DNA of 64,000 nucleotides from CAVTQY01 sp963736975 (GCA_963736975.1 CAVTQY010000001.1:3410001-3474000), one strand, 5' to 3'. Shown: positions 1 to 9,703, numbered from the stretch's first letter. Program-made: numbers and translations. Notes: a model not told the origin generated them from the letters alone.

Positions 1-1
1 C

Positions 2-1591
2 GTGTACTCCGATTATCTAACCGGGCGTTTCGCCGAAAATGTGGCGAATCCGCAAATAGCGGCCGCGGACTTCATGCGCGCGCTGGCGATCCAGCCCAAC
101 AATCCAGCCCTGTTGCAGGAAGCCTTGATCGCCAGCCTGATGGCGGGCACCCCGGATGCGGTCGCGCTGGCTCGGCGGCTGCCGGGTAATGTGGTTGCGG
201 GAATGCTGCTGGGCGGAGAGGCCGCTCGGTCGGGCGACTGGCAGAGCGCGGTGCAGCGCTTCACAGCGTTGCCACAGGACGGGGCGATGCACTTGCTCCG
301 GCCTCTGCTCATCGCCTGGGCCGAACAGGGGGCGGGTAGGACCGACAGCGCTCTGAGGGGACTCGACGCGCTGATTCCCGATCAGCAATACGGGACTCTT
401 TATGCACTGCATGCTGCCCTGATTGCCGATCTTGCGCAGCGCACAGCCGAGGCGACACGGCTTTACCACGCGGTGGAAGCCCAGGATGGCGCCGCCAGCA
501 TTGGCGCCGCGCGGCTCATCGCCAGCTTCGACGCGCGGCAGGGGCAACGGGCCGCGGCGCTGCACATTTTGAATGCTGCCGCGGAAACGATGCCACTGGT
601 GCGGATCGCCCTGCCTGCGATGGCCGCCGATCTGCAGCAGCGGCCCATCGCCAGCGCCTTGGACGGTATTGCCGGAGCCTATGTCGGGCTCGCGGCGGCA
701 TTGCGGGCAGATGAGCAGGACCAGTTTGCGATGGTGCTGCTGCGGCTTGCGCTGACTCTGCGACCGGACCTGACCACCGCCCGCATGCTAGCCGCGGACA
801 TCCTCGAGGGCCAAAATAATTTCAGCCAAGCACTCGACGTGCTGGCGCCCGTCGCCGAAAGCGATCCGCTCAACGCAGTGGTGCGGCTACGCCGCGCCGA
901 GCTGGACAGCCGTCTCGGTCAGGAGGCCGAGGCAATGGCACAACTGCAGGATCTGGCGCGCGCGTATCCAACCAGTTCGCTGCCCGATTCCGAAGCGGGC
1001 GATATCCTTCGCGCCGACGGCAACTTCAGTGGCGCGGCACAGGCATATGAGCGGGCGACGGCGCGTATCGGCACGCCATCGCAACTCGATTGGCCTCTGT
1101 TTTACGAGCGTGGAGTCGCTTACGACCAGTCGGGGGAGTGGACCAAGGCGCAGGCCGATTTCGAGCTGGCGCTCAAACTGTCGCCCAATCAACCGGTCGT
1201 GCTGAATTACCTCGGCTATGGCTGGGCGGACCGGGGCGAGAACCTGATACAAGCCCGGCAGATGCTGAACCGGGCGTCGCAATTGCGGCCCGACGACGGC
1301 GCGATTACTGACAGCCTGGGCTGGATCATGTTACACCAGGGCGAGGCCAATGCAGCGGTGCGCACACTCGAGCGGGCTGTCGAACTGGAGCCCGACGATC
1401 CCACCATCAACGCTCATCTCGGCGATGCCTACTCGGCCGCCGGGCGTAAGACGGAGGCGACATATCAGTGGCGCCGGGCGCTGACCCTCAATCCGCTGCC
1501 GGCCGACGCAGCGAAACTGGAAGCCAAGCTGCACGAGACCACGGCGCAGGCGATGACACCGGCAACGTCGAATTTGGCCGTGCAAAGGTAA
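2..1591 (+). CDS. TPR-repeat protein, 5' end cut by window
   Basis: The reading frame is open from base 2, so the true start probably lies upstream of the window; the first in-window start-like codon is a GTG at base 2. The 529 visible residues are Ala/Leu-rich helical repeats. The clearest TPR units are at about residues 365-500, where tandem motifs such as WTKAQADFELALKLSPNQP and NAAVRTLERAVELEPDDP occur. Such proteins are protein-protein scaffolds; no catalytic motif is visible. A TPR protein directly upstream of ispE is a common arrangement in Rhodospirillales, and here the two genes overlap in different frames. Its partner is unknown. Confidence 0.85.
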   Translation: MYSDYLTGRFAENVANPQIAAADFMRALAIQPNNPALLQEALIASLMAGTPDAVALARRLPGNVVAGMLLGGEAARSGDWQSAVQRFTALPQDGAMHLLRPLLIAWAEQGAGRTDSALRGLDALIPDQQYGTLYALHAALIADLAQRTAEATRLYHAVEAQDGAASIGAARLIASFDARQGQRAAALHILNAAAETMPLVRIALPAMAADLQQRPIASALDGIAGAYVGLAAALRADEQDQFAMVLLRLALTLRPDLTTARMLAADILEGQNNFSQALDVLAPVAESDPLNAVVRLRRAELDSRLGQEAEAMAQLQDLARAYPTSSLPDSEAGDILRADGNFSGAAQAYERATARIGTPSQLDWPLFYERGVAYDQSGEWTKAQADFELALKLSPNQPVVLNYLGYGWADRGENLIQARQMLNRASQLRPDDGAITDSLGWIMLHQGEANAAVRTLERAVELEPDDPTINAHLGDAYSAAGRKTEATYQWRRALTLNPLPADAAKLEAKLHETTAQAMTPATSNLAVQR

Positions 1592-2418
1592 ACCTATACC
1601 TGCATGTCACCGGGCGGCGGGCGGACGGCTACCATCTGCTCGACAGCTTGGCGGTTTTCCCAAAGATCTGTGACCGGCTGCGAATCGCGGCGGAGGATCT
1701 GACCGCGCCCACCCAGTTGGCTCTGTCCGTCGAAGGCCCGTTCGGCGCCCATCTGCCTGTCGATGAGCGTAACTTCGTCCTGCGGGCCGCACGAATGCTG
1801 GCCCAGCGGGCCGGCATTGCGGCGCGCGGGCGACTGATCCTCGAAAAAAACCTGCCGGTCGCATCAGGCATCGGCGGCGGTTCGGCCGATGCGGCGGCGG
1901 CATTGCGGCTGCTATGCCGCGGGTGGGGAATTGCCCCCGGCGGGGTCGATCTTACCGCGATGGCACTGGCGCTGGGAGCCGATGTACCGGCGTGCCTTGT
2001 GAGCCGGCCGGTGCGGATGGGGGGCGTCGGCGAGTTCCTGGAGCCGGCACCGCGGTTACCCGAGTGCGGGATCGTTCTGGTCAACCCGGGCCGACCTGTG
2101 TCCACCGCCGAGGTGTTTCAGGCTCGCCACGGCGCCTATTCCGCGCGTGCCTCTCTGCCTGACGAATGGGCCGATGCCGCGGTAATGGCGGCAGACCTTG
2201 CAAGCCTTCGCAACGATCTGGAGGAGCCGGCAATCGCCATCTGCCCACCGATTCGCGACGTGCTATCGGCGATCAGCCGTCAGCCCGGTTGCCTGCTGGC
2301 GCGGATGAGCGGCTCGGGCGCGACCTGCTTCGGATTGTTTGCAACGGCGTCGGCCGCACACCGCGCGGCGAACGGCATGGCATACACTTGGTGGCGATGG
2401 GGCGGAAGGCTGGAGTAG
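1468..2418 (+). CDS. ispE: 4-diphosphocytidyl-2-C-methyl-D-erythritol kinase
   Basis: GHMP-family kinase of the MEP isoprenoid pathway; it phosphorylates the 2-OH of CDP-methylerythritol in the cytoplasm. The conserved N-terminus (FGRAKVNLYLHVTGRRADGY) begins near base 1573. The ATP-binding glycine loop is LPVASGIGGGSADAAAALR, and the C-terminal GHMP motif is RMSGSGATCFGLF. The only start codon in frame before the conserved region is the GTG at 1468, which would give an atypical leader of about 35 residues lying inside the upstream TPR gene. The usual short leader would need a start near 1553, where an ATG exists in the other frame. An indel there or an unusual start is therefore possible. 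Confidence 0.9.
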   Translation: MAPGADPQSAAGRRSETGSQAARDHGAGDDTGNVEFGRAKVNLYLHVTGRRADGYHLLDSLAVFPKICDRLRIAAEDLTAPTQLALSVEGPFGAHLPVDERNFVLRAARMLAQRAGIAARGRLILEKNLPVASGIGGGSADAAAALRLLCRGWGIAPGGVDLTAMALALGADVPACLVSRPVRMGGVGEFLEPAPRLPECGIVLVNPGRPVSTAEVFQARHGAYSARASLPDEWADAAVMAADLASLRNDLEEPAIAICPPIRDVLSAISRQPGCLLARMSGSGATCFGLFATASAAHRAANGMAYTWWRWGGRLE

Positions 2419-2420
2419 AG

Positions 2421-2472
2421 CCCTCACCTGGTTGGTTTCGCGAAGCGACCTCTCCCGCAAAGAGCGGAGGTG
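2421..2472. repeat. Palindromic interspersed repeat, copy 1
   Basis: This short element follows ispE. On the minus strand it reads CTCCGCTCTTTGCGGGAGAG, then GTCGCTTCGCGAAACC, then a GGTGAGGG end. It contains two nested hairpins (CTCCGC/GCGGGAG and TTCGCGAA). The same layout recurs at 22943-22995 and 31506-31558. Translated, it gives the PLPLAGEV...PGEG type peptide familiar from alphaproteobacterial interspersed repeats. Confidence 0.7.
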
Positions 2473-2481
2473 AATTCGGTT

Positions 2482-4248
2482 TCAGAGTGGCGCGCAAGCG
2501 GCGCTGAGCCAATCCCGCGCATCGGTCGGCAGTGCCGGCCCGACCTCGGCCAGCACGCGTGCATGATAGGCGTTGAGCCACTTCGTTTCACCCGGATCGA
2601 GCAGGCCACTCTCGATCATGTGGCGATCGAACGGAGCTAGCGTCAGCGTTTCGAAGCGCAGGAAGGGCTTGGGTCCCGCCGGTTCGACCGGCTGGACCAG
2701 CTGCAGGTTCTCCAGGCGGATGCCGTAGTGGTCGGGGAGATAGAATCCCGGCTCGTTCGACAAGATCATACCGGCCGCAATAGGAATCGGACGGGCGAGC
2801 CGCGACAGGCTGACCGGCCCCTCATGCACCGCAAGGTAGCTGCCCACGCCGTGCCCGGTGCCATGGTCATAATCGAGTCCGGCCTGCCACAGGGCGCGCC
2901 GGGCGAAAGCGTCGATGTGCACACCACCGACGCCCTGCGGAAAAACCAGGGTCGCGATAGCGATGTGGCCTTTGAGAACGCGCGTGGCGCGCTCGCGAAC
3001 GGCGCGGGGCGGCGTGTCAGAGCCGGTCCAGATCGTACGGGTGATGTCGGTGGTGCCGTCGAGATACTGAACGCCGGAATCGATCAGATACACCTCATCG
3101 GGCCGGATCGGGCGGTTGGTTTCAGGCGTGACGCGGTAGTGGATGATCGCCCCGTGCTCGCCGGCACCGGAGATTGCAGGGAAGCTCTCGCCGCGAAACA
3201 GCGGACTTTCCGCGCGTAAGGCGCGCAGATGTGCCGCGGCCGACATCTCGGTCTCGGAGCCAGCGGGGCCGGCGAAAGCCAGCCAGTGGAGGAAACGGCA
3301 TACAGCGACGGCATCGCGCAGGTGCGCATCGCGCGCGCCCTGCTGCTCGACGGGGTTCTTGCAGGCCTTCGGCAACAGGCAGGGGTCGGTCGCTGATAAG
3401 ACGGTGGCGCCCGCCTCACGCAGGACCTGGCCGAACCAGACCGAGGAGCCAGCCGGATCAACCCGCACTCGCTTCCCTGCGAGCCGCCGCAGGGCGGGGC
3501 CGAGGTCGTCGGGCCCGGCCGTGGTCACCTCATTGCCGAGCCAGGCCCGGGTCTCGGCGGAAACCTTTGCCGGATCCATGAACAGCTCGGTGCGAGCGTC
3601 CGCATGAATGAGGGCAAAGCCGAGGGCGAAGGGAGTGAATTCCACATCGCCGCCCCGGATATTGAGCAGCCAGGCGATCGAGGCCGGATCGGAAATGACC
3701 GCCGCGTCCTGGTGCACTTTGCGCAGCGCCTCGGCGATCTCTGCCCGCTTATCCGCGGCGCTGCGCCCCGCGCGCTGTAGCGGGTGTGGGACGGCCGGGG
3801 TCTTCGGTGGCGCGGGCCGGTCCGTCCAGATCGCGTCGATCGGATTCCCAGCCATCGGACGCATGGTTAAGCCGGCCTCGGTGTAGCGCGCCAAGCCTTC
3901 CTCGGCGATCAGCCTGGGGTCGTAGCCGATCGCCGCACCGGGCGGTGTGTGGGCCGCCAGCCAGCTGGGCGGCGGGTTTTCGATGAGATGCTGGCATTCC
4001 CACAGAGCGGGGTCAGTCTGGTTCGCGAGTTGGAGGACGTAGCGGCCATCGGTGAACACGGCGGCGCGATCCGGTAGGACCGCGGCCAACCCCGCACTGC
4101 CGGTGAAACCGGTCAGCCAAGCGAGCCGCTCCGCTGACGGCGGCACGTATTCGCCGAGATGCTCATCGGCCCGGGGCGCGATGAAGCCGTGTAGCCCCTG
4201 GCGGGCCAGTTCCTGACGCAATGCAGCGAGTTTCTGGGTCGGATTCAT
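2482..4248 (-). CDS. Aminopeptidase P family (M24B) metallopeptidase
   Basis: Cytosolic Xaa-Pro aminopeptidase of 588 residues, which removes N-terminal residues preceding proline. The three-domain, long eukaryote-like form of aminopeptidase P is indicated by two N-terminal creatinase domains (start MNPTQKLAALRQ; GFTGSAGLAAVL) followed by the M24 'pita-bread' domain. The five metal ligands can be placed: D390 (IDSGVQY), D401 (TTDITRT), H466 (HGTGHGVG), E499 (SNEPGFY) and E513 (IRLENL). The ATG at 4248 was chosen because family alignment begins there; the frame stays open 32 codons further upstream. It is convergent with ispE across the palindromic repeat. Confidence 0.92.
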   Translation of the reverse strand: MNPTQKLAALRQELARQGLHGFIAPRADEHLGEYVPPSAERLAWLTGFTGSAGLAAVLPDRAAVFTDGRYVLQLANQTDPALWECQHLIENPPPSWLAAHTPPGAAIGYDPRLIAEEGLARYTEAGLTMRPMAGNPIDAIWTDRPAPPKTPAVPHPLQRAGRSAADKRAEIAEALRKVHQDAAVISDPASIAWLLNIRGGDVEFTPFALGFALIHADARTELFMDPAKVSAETRAWLGNEVTTAGPDDLGPALRRLAGKRVRVDPAGSSVWFGQVLREAGATVLSATDPCLLPKACKNPVEQQGARDAHLRDAVAVCRFLHWLAFAGPAGSETEMSAAAHLRALRAESPLFRGESFPAISGAGEHGAIIHYRVTPETNRPIRPDEVYLIDSGVQYLDGTTDITRTIWTGSDTPPRAVRERATRVLKGHIAIATLVFPQGVGGVHIDAFARRALWQAGLDYDHGTGHGVGSYLAVHEGPVSLSRLARPIPIAAGMILSNEPGFYLPDHYGIRLENLQLVQPVEPAGPKPFLRFETLTLAPFDRHMIESGLLDPGETKWLNAYHARVLAEVGPALPTDARDWLSAACAPL

Positions 4249-4446
4249 CGGCGCCACCGCCTGACTGAGGCTCGGCGGCAACATATCTTCGCGACAAAGC
4301 ATGCACTCAGCGCATGGCTGACGCGGAACGATCCGCGGTTCCACAAAATTACATCGTTCTTATGTTGCAGCGCGAAAGCCTCGGGGGTGCCACGCCATAC
4401 TGACGCCGCGCCGGACCCACTGGCTGGAGTGGGGGAGTTGCCACCC

Positions 4447-4761
4447 ATGAACGTGTCGATGAACAAGAGCGAGTTCGCTTTCAAACTGCCTGAGATGCTG
4501 TCCTATCACAGCACCTGGGAAGACGCTGACTACGAGCCGGTGCAGCCGCACCGGAACACAGGGTTGGTGGCCCGGACGGCCGGCGCGGTGAAGCGGTCGG
4601 TTGCCGGCTGGCTGGAGCGCCAGCGGGTAATGAACGAGATGTCGCGCCTGTCGGACCGCGACCTCGCCGATCTCGGCATCAGCCGCTACGACATCAAGCG
4701 GGTCTTCGATCCGGCTTTCGCCGCGGACCACGCTGCCCGCGGCCTAGGCCGGGACGCGTAA
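4447..4761 (+). CDS. DUF1127 (YjiS-like) small protein
   Basis: A 104-residue protein whose C-terminal half carries the DUF1127 pattern (WLERQRVMNEMSRLSDRDLA, then DLGISRYDI). Proteins with this domain are abundant in alphaproteobacteria; short members have been tied to RNA turnover and phosphate/carbon regulation, but this longer version is uncharacterised. The ATG at 4447 was chosen because a GGGGGAG ribosome-binding site sits 9-13 bases upstream; a longer reading with a start at 4387 has no such site. It is divergent from the aminopeptidase gene with about 200 bases between, and is followed by a strong terminator. Confidence 0.85.
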   Translation: MNVSMNKSEFAFKLPEMLSYHSTWEDADYEPVQPHRNTGLVARTAGAVKRSVAGWLERQRVMNEMSRLSDRDLADLGISRYDIKRVFDPAFAADHAARGLGRDA

Positions 4762-4762
4762 C

Positions 4763-4790
4763 AAAGGGCCCTGCCTCGGCAGGGCCCTTT
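4763..4790. terminator. Bidirectional Rho-independent terminator
   Basis: A perfect 13-base inverted repeat, AAAGGGCCCTGCC / GGCAGGGCCCTTT, with a 2-base spacer. A-rich and T-rich ends flank it, so it can end transcription from both the DUF1127 gene on the left and the convergent dehydratase gene on the right, whose stop codon is at 4794-4796. Confidence 0.9.
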
Positions 4791-4793
4791 CTG

Positions 4794-5951
4794 TTACTGA
4801 TCGACCACCGACCCATCGACGTGCGGGCGCATGCGGATCGGGCGCGGCCGGGTCGGGAACCGCCGCTCGGCGTCGGGCACCAGCTCGACGCCAATGCCGG
4901 GGCCGGCGGGAATCGGGATGAAACCGCCTTCCTGATCGGAAAGCCCGGTCGCGAGGGCGCTGCCGAGCAAGTCGGCGCTGCCGTCCAGATCGGGCGTGCG
5001 CGACGGGTACTCCTGGATCGCGAAATTGGGGATGCAGGCCGCGATCTGCAGGCATGCCGCGGTGCTGACCGGTGACAGCGGGTTGTGCGGCACGATCTGG
5101 GCGTCGTGCGCCTCGGCCATTGCGGCGATCTTCTTCGCCCCGGTTATGCCGCCGCACAGGCACACATCCGGACGCAGATACTCGACGGCGTGACGGGTCA
5201 GCAGCGTCTGGAACTGGTACATGCTCGTGAAACGCTCGCCGGTCGCGATCGGGATGTTGATCTTATCGGCGACCCAGGCCATCGCGTCGAAACTGTTGGG
5301 ACGCAGCGGATCTTCGAAAAACATCGGCGTATATTTCTCAATACCGCGGCCGAGCGCGATCGCCTCGGGCGGCGTCATCCTGCGATGGATTTCGATACAG
5401 AGATCAACTCCGGCACCGACCGCTTCACGCAGGCGGCGGACATTGTCGATGGCCTCCTCGATCTTGGCGGCGTGCGGCTTGTAGTAGGGTTCCGACTCGT
5501 CTTCATCGAGCAGCGGGTTGAGATGGCCCAGCGCGGTGAAGCCGTCTGCCTTCAGCCGCTTGGCTTCCTCCACCAGCTTGTCGATCGAGCGGCCTTTTAC
5601 GTGACCGTAAAGGCGCGCCTTGTGGCGCATCTTGCCGCCTAGCAGTTCATAGACGGGTACATTGAAGAATTTCCCTTTGATGTCCCACAGCGCGATGTCG
5701 ATCGCTGAGACCGCGCCGGTGATTGCGCCGCCGGTGAAATGGTTGGCGCGCAGCATCACGTTCCAATGGTGCTCGATCGGGGCGGGATCCTTGCCGACGA
5801 GATACTCGCCGTATTTGGCGATCGCCGCGGCGGAGGCTTCGAGCTGGCCCCAGGTGCCTGACTCTCCGACGCCGGTGATGCCGGCGTCGGTGCTGATGCG
5901 AACGAACAGGAAGCGGTCGAGCAGCAGCGGCTCGACTTTGGTGATCTTCAT
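4794..5951 (-). CDS. Enolase-superfamily sugar-acid dehydratase (mandelate racemase/MLE type)
   Basis: A 385-residue TIM-barrel enzyme that removes water from an acid sugar through a Mg-stabilised enolate. Metal ligands are E187 (CIEIHRR), E213 (FFEDPL) and E239 (ATGER). H189 directly after the first ligand and H289 (IVPHNPLSP) are probable acid/base residues. The overall form resembles galactonate/mannonate-type dehydratases, but the exact substrate cannot be read from sequence. It lies 19 bases downstream of an ACS-type MFS transporter in the same orientation, so uptake and dehydration of an aldonic or uronic acid is the likely joint function. Confidence 0.85.
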   Translation of the reverse strand: MKITKVEPLLLDRFLFVRISTDAGITGVGESGTWGQLEASAAAIAKYGEYLVGKDPAPIEHHWNVMLRANHFTGGAITGAVSAIDIALWDIKGKFFNVPVYELLGGKMRHKARLYGHVKGRSIDKLVEEAKRLKADGFTALGHLNPLLDEDESEPYYKPHAAKIEEAIDNVRRLREAVGAGVDLCIEIHRRMTPPEAIALGRGIEKYTPMFFEDPLRPNSFDAMAWVADKINIPIATGERFTSMYQFQTLLTRHAVEYLRPDVCLCGGITGAKKIAAMAEAHDAQIVPHNPLSPVSTAACLQIAACIPNFAIQEYPSRTPDLDGSADLLGSALATGLSDQEGGFIPIPAGPGIGVELVPDAERRFPTRPRPIRMRPHVDGSVVDQ

Positions 5952-5970
5952 GGTGCGGTCTCCGTGGCGT

Positions 5971-7299
5971 TTATCCCGGCACCCGCTCGAGCTTGCCCAC
6001 GACGAAGATGTAGGAGCAGGCGCCGAGCAGGGCGATGCAGGCGATGAAAGTCAGCGGGCGGGTGAAGTCGCCGCCTTGCAACAGGAAGCCGATAATGATC
6101 GGCGCCGTGATGCCGGCGAGCCCGCCGATTCCGTTGAACATGCCGCTGGTAAGGCCGATCAACCGCTCGGGCGCGGTGGCGGAGACGAGCGACCAGTGGA
6201 TGGAGGCGAGGCCGTTGGCGAAGAAGGCCAGCGATAGAAACAGGATGATCAGCCCCGGCGTGTTCACGAAATTGGCGCCGATAATGCTGGTGGAGAGCGC
6301 GAGGCCGCCGATGATGGGCGTCTTGCGCGCGACGCTCAGGCTGAAGCCGCGGCGATAGAGCCAGTCGGACAGCGTGCCCGAACAGAGCACGCCGATAAAC
6401 GCGCCGAGGAACGGCAGCGAGGCGTAGAAACCAGCCTTGATGAAGGCGAGATGGCGGTAGGTGACGAGATAGGTGGGAAACCATGTCAGGAAGAATGTGG
6501 ATGTGGTGCCCCAGGCGAAATGGCCGAAATAGATGCCCCATAGCTTGCGGCGGCCCAGCACCACACCGAGGTCGCGCAACACGGAGCCGCTACGCACGGT
6601 CTGCCGTGCGGTGATCCGGCTCGATAGGTCGGGGATGCCGCCGCTGCCGCGGATCAACTCGATCTCGGCTTGGTTGACGCCAGGGAACTGCGCAGGATCG
6701 TGGTAGGTGCGGCGGAACGCATACGCCCACATAAGCCCGATCACGCCGGTGAAGAAGAACACCGCCGGCCAGCCGAACGACACCTTGAGCCAAGCCAGCA
6801 ACGGCGTAAGGAAGGCGAGGCCGACGAATTCAGCGGAGGTATAGACGGCGATACAGGTCGCGCGTTCGCGCTCGCCGAACCATGTCGTGGCGATGCGGTT
6901 GTTGATAAGAAAGCTCGGTACTTCGAACAGCCCGACCACCATGCGCAGCACGATCAGCATGATAAAGCCGGTGGACAGTCCGAGCGACAGCGTGGCGACC
7001 GACCAGCAAAGAATGCTCAGCGGGTAAAGAACCCGCGGATGCACCCGATCCACCAGCCAACCGCCGGGAATTTGCAACGGCGTGTAGGTCCAGCCAAACG
7101 CGGAGAACACAACTCCGAGCTGCACCGGATGCAGCCCGAAATCGCCGGCGATGCTAGGCGCGGCGATCGAGAGATTGCTGCGGTCGAGGTAGTTGATCAC
7201 CACCGTGACGAACAGCAGCGCCATAATGATGAAGCGCCGACTCGAGGCGGTCAGCGCGGCCGCGGCGGGGGTCTCTGCTGGTGATTGCGAAAGAGACAT
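5971..7299 (-). CDS. MFS transporter, anion:cation symporter (sugar-acid) type
   Basis: A 442-residue permease with about 12 hydrophobic segments. The family signature INYLDRSNLSIAAPSI is in the first helix, and the loop 2-3 motif GGWLVDRVHPR is present, as in hexuronate, galactonate and tartrate permeases of the ACS family. It forms a two-gene operon with the enolase-superfamily dehydratase 19 bases downstream. It diverges from the luciferase-like oxidoreductase, with a shared 104-base promoter region (7300-7403). The substrate is inferred only from the dehydratase neighbour. Confidence 0.85.
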   Translation of the reverse strand: MSLSQSPAETPAAAALTASSRRFIIMALLFVTVVINYLDRSNLSIAAPSIAGDFGLHPVQLGVVFSAFGWTYTPLQIPGGWLVDRVHPRVLYPLSILCWSVATLSLGLSTGFIMLIVLRMVVGLFEVPSFLINNRIATTWFGERERATCIAVYTSAEFVGLAFLTPLLAWLKVSFGWPAVFFFTGVIGLMWAYAFRRTYHDPAQFPGVNQAEIELIRGSGGIPDLSSRITARQTVRSGSVLRDLGVVLGRRKLWGIYFGHFAWGTTSTFFLTWFPTYLVTYRHLAFIKAGFYASLPFLGAFIGVLCSGTLSDWLYRRGFSLSVARKTPIIGGLALSTSIIGANFVNTPGLIILFLSLAFFANGLASIHWSLVSATAPERLIGLTSGMFNGIGGLAGITAPIIIGFLLQGGDFTRPLTFIACIALLGACSYIFVVGKLERVPG

Positions 7300-7403
7300 G
7301 ATATGCTTCGACGCTCCTCTGGATCGAGGCTATCCCCGGCCCGGCAGATGGGGCAAATCCGGCGACCGGGGCACGATGCGGGGAAAGGCGGGGAGTGGAA
7401 GCG

Positions 7404-8372
7404 ATGAAGATCGGCTTGTTTCTCAACACGCAATTTCAGCCGGGCGAAAACGTCGCCGCGCGCATCCCGGATCTTGTCGCGCAGGTGCGCGCCGCGCGGC
7501 AAAGCGGCTTCACCTCGATCTGGTTTCCGCACCACTACCTCACTGCGCCGCTGCAGATGCTGCAGCTCACGCCCGTGATGTCCTATCTGCTGCCGGAAGC
7601 CAGAGGCATGATTATCGGCCCCGGCATCCTGATCCTGCCGCTGCTCAATCCCGTGCATGTCGCCGAGGAAGCAGCGACGCTCGATGTGCTGAGTGAGGGG
7701 CGGTACGTGCTGGGCGTGGGGCTCGGGTATCGGGAAGGCGAGTTCACTGCATTCGGCATGAAGTTGGCGGAGCGAGTGGGTCGGTTCAACGAGAGCGTGG
7801 GGTTGATCCGTCGGTTGTGGGCGGACCAGCGGGTGACGCATCGCGGGAGGTTTTATCAGGTGCAGGACGAAGGGATCAGCCTGAAGCCGCCGCGCGGCAG
7901 CATGCCGATCTGGGTTGCCGCGCAGGCGGACCCGGCAATCCGGCGCGCCGCGCGGATCGGCGACGCATGGCTGATCGTGCCGTCATCGACGCTGGAAACA
8001 GTGGCGGCGCAGATGCGCGTTTACCGTGCCGCGTTGGTGGAAGCGGGCCGGCATCCGGATTGTTTCCCGCTGGAGCGGGAATGTTATGTGGGGACCCGCC
8101 ACAAGACGGCGTTCGAGGAATGCCGCGGGCCGCTGGAGTACAAATACGCGGCGTATGCGTCCTGGGGTTTGCCGGGCAGCACACAGATGCCGTTCGAGGA
8201 TTTCGTACGCGACCGATTCATCATCGGCGATGCGGCGTATGTGAAGGAGGAGGTGACGCGGTACCGGGAAGCGCTCGGCGTCGATCACTTCATCATGCGC
8301 GTGCAATGGCCGGGCTTGGAGCAGGAAAAGGCGCTGGCCTCGATCCGCCGGCTCGGGGAGTGTTTCGCGTGA
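7404..8372 (+). CDS. LLM-class flavin-dependent oxidoreductase
   Basis: A 322-residue bacterial-luciferase-like monooxygenase or reductase using FMN or F420. Typical elements are MKIGLFLNTQFQPGE at the N-terminus, FTSIWFPHHYLT, and the LSEGRYVLGVGLGYREGEF segment with RFNESVGLIRRLW. The ATG at 7404 is preferred over the GTG at 7395 because GGGGAG ends 9 bases before it and the family begins MKIGLF. Its GCGTGA end overlaps the start of the DUF3300 gene. The substrate is unknown. Confidence 0.85.
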   Translation: MKIGLFLNTQFQPGENVAARIPDLVAQVRAARQSGFTSIWFPHHYLTAPLQMLQLTPVMSYLLPEARGMIIGPGILILPLLNPVHVAEEAATLDVLSEGRYVLGVGLGYREGEFTAFGMKLAERVGRFNESVGLIRRLWADQRVTHRGRFYQVQDEGISLKPPRGSMPIWVAAQADPAIRRAARIGDAWLIVPSSTLETVAAQMRVYRAALVEAGRHPDCFPLERECYVGTRHKTAFEECRGPLEYKYAAYASWGLPGSTQMPFEDFVRDRFIIGDAAYVKEEVTRYREALGVDHFIMRVQWPGLEQEKALASIRRLGECFA

Positions 8373-9703
8373 ACCGGTTGCTGCGCCTTCTTGCGTGCGG
8401 CCTGCTCCTTCATGCTTCCTGCCCCGACATGGCATTCTCGCAGCAGCCGGCAGAGCAGACCGCCGCGACAAACGTCTTCAATGCGGAGCAACTCGATGCG
8501 CTGCTGGCGCCGATCGCGCTCTATCCCGACGAGCTGCTTACTCAGATCCTGATGGCCGCGACCTATCCGCTGCAGGTGGTGGAAGCTGCGCGTTGGATCG
8601 AGGACCCGGCGCACAAATCCCTCAGCGGTGATGCGCTCATGAAGGCGCTGGACCCGCTCGCGTGGGACCCAAGCGTCAAGTCCCTGGTGCCGTTCCCGCA
8701 AGTGCTCACGATGATGAACGGCAATCTCTCCTGGATGCAGCAGCTTGGCTACGCCTTTGCCGACCAGGAAGCCGCGGTGATGGACTCCGTGCAGCGCCTG
8801 CGCCATCAGGCACAGGCGAATGACAGCCTGCAATCCACGCCCCAGCAGGTGGTGCGTACCGAGGCGCAAACGATCATCATCGAGCCGGCGCAGCCCAACG
8901 TGGTTTACGTGCCAACCTACAACCCCACCGTTGTGTATGGAGCCTGGCCGTATCCCGCGTATCCGCCGGTTACCCTACCACCGCCGCCCGGATATTACGC
9001 GGGAACCGCGCTCGCGGCGAGGCTCGCGTTCGGCGCCGGCGTGGCGATCACCGCTGGCCTCTGGGGCTGGGCGCGGCCCGTCTGGGGCGCCGGTCAGGTC
9101 AACGTCAACGTCAACCGTTACAACAGTATCAACGTCAACCGGCAGCGAATCAGCTCCAATATGTGGCAACCGAACCGCCCAGGGGGACGACCCGCCGGCT
9201 TGCAGCGTGCGCCGGGTGGTCCTGTGGGGACGCCCGCTCGGGTCAACGGATTGCCGGCGAATGCGGTCGGCCGGCCGAGTGTTTCGGTACCGAGAAATGC
9301 CGTGAACCCTCCCGCGCGCGCGGCTGTTGGGCAGGGCGGTAATGCCACGGGTCGGCCAAATGTTGGGCAGAGGCCGCCGCAGAACCAGCGCAGTCAAGGC
9401 GGCAACGCAGGCGGTCGGCCGAACATTGGTCAGACTCCGCCACAGAACCGGCCCAACCTCGGCCAGGGCAACATAGCCAATCGGCCCGCAGCCGGCGGAC
9501 AAGTGGCTGGCAACCGCCCATCCGTGGGCACGCGACCGGCACAGCAGCCTCGGACTCCCGGCGCGTTTGCGGGCATGAACGAGGGGCGCCAGGCGGCGCA
9601 TTACGGTGCACGCGGCGGACAGAGCCGCGCCACCGGACAGGCGCAGCAGCGAGCCGGGGCGGGCCGCGCCGCTGCCGGCGGCGGTCGCGGCCATCGACGA
9701 TGA
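8369..9703 (+). CDS. DUF3300 exported protein with repetitive Gly/Pro/Asn tail
   Basis: A 444-residue protein with an N-terminal signal peptide (NRLLRLLACGLLLHASC, cleaved near AFS-QQ). The DUF3300 core follows (LDALLAPIALYPDELLTQIL, DPLAWDPSVKSLVPFP, NVVYVPTYNPTVVYG). The last 150 residues are low-complexity: degenerate repeats of the form GRPN(V/I)GQxPPQNxR. The GTG start at 8369 overlaps the previous stop as GTGA. DUF3300 and DUF2950 genes commonly sit side by side, as here, which points to an envelope role of unknown chemistry. Confidence 0.88.
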   Translation: MNRLLRLLACGLLLHASCPDMAFSQQPAEQTAATNVFNAEQLDALLAPIALYPDELLTQILMAATYPLQVVEAARWIEDPAHKSLSGDALMKALDPLAWDPSVKSLVPFPQVLTMMNGNLSWMQQLGYAFADQEAAVMDSVQRLRHQAQANDSLQSTPQQVVRTEAQTIIIEPAQPNVVYVPTYNPTVVYGAWPYPAYPPVTLPPPPGYYAGTALAARLAFGAGVAITAGLWGWARPVWGAGQVNVNVNRYNSINVNRQRISSNMWQPNRPGGRPAGLQRAPGGPVGTPARVNGLPANAVGRPSVSVPRNAVNPPARAAVGQGGNATGRPNVGQRPPQNQRSQGGNAGGRPNIGQTPPQNRPNLGQGNIANRPAAGGQVAGNRPSVGTRPAQQPRTPGAFAGMNEGRQAAHYGARGGQSRATGQAQQRAGAGRAAAGGGRGHRR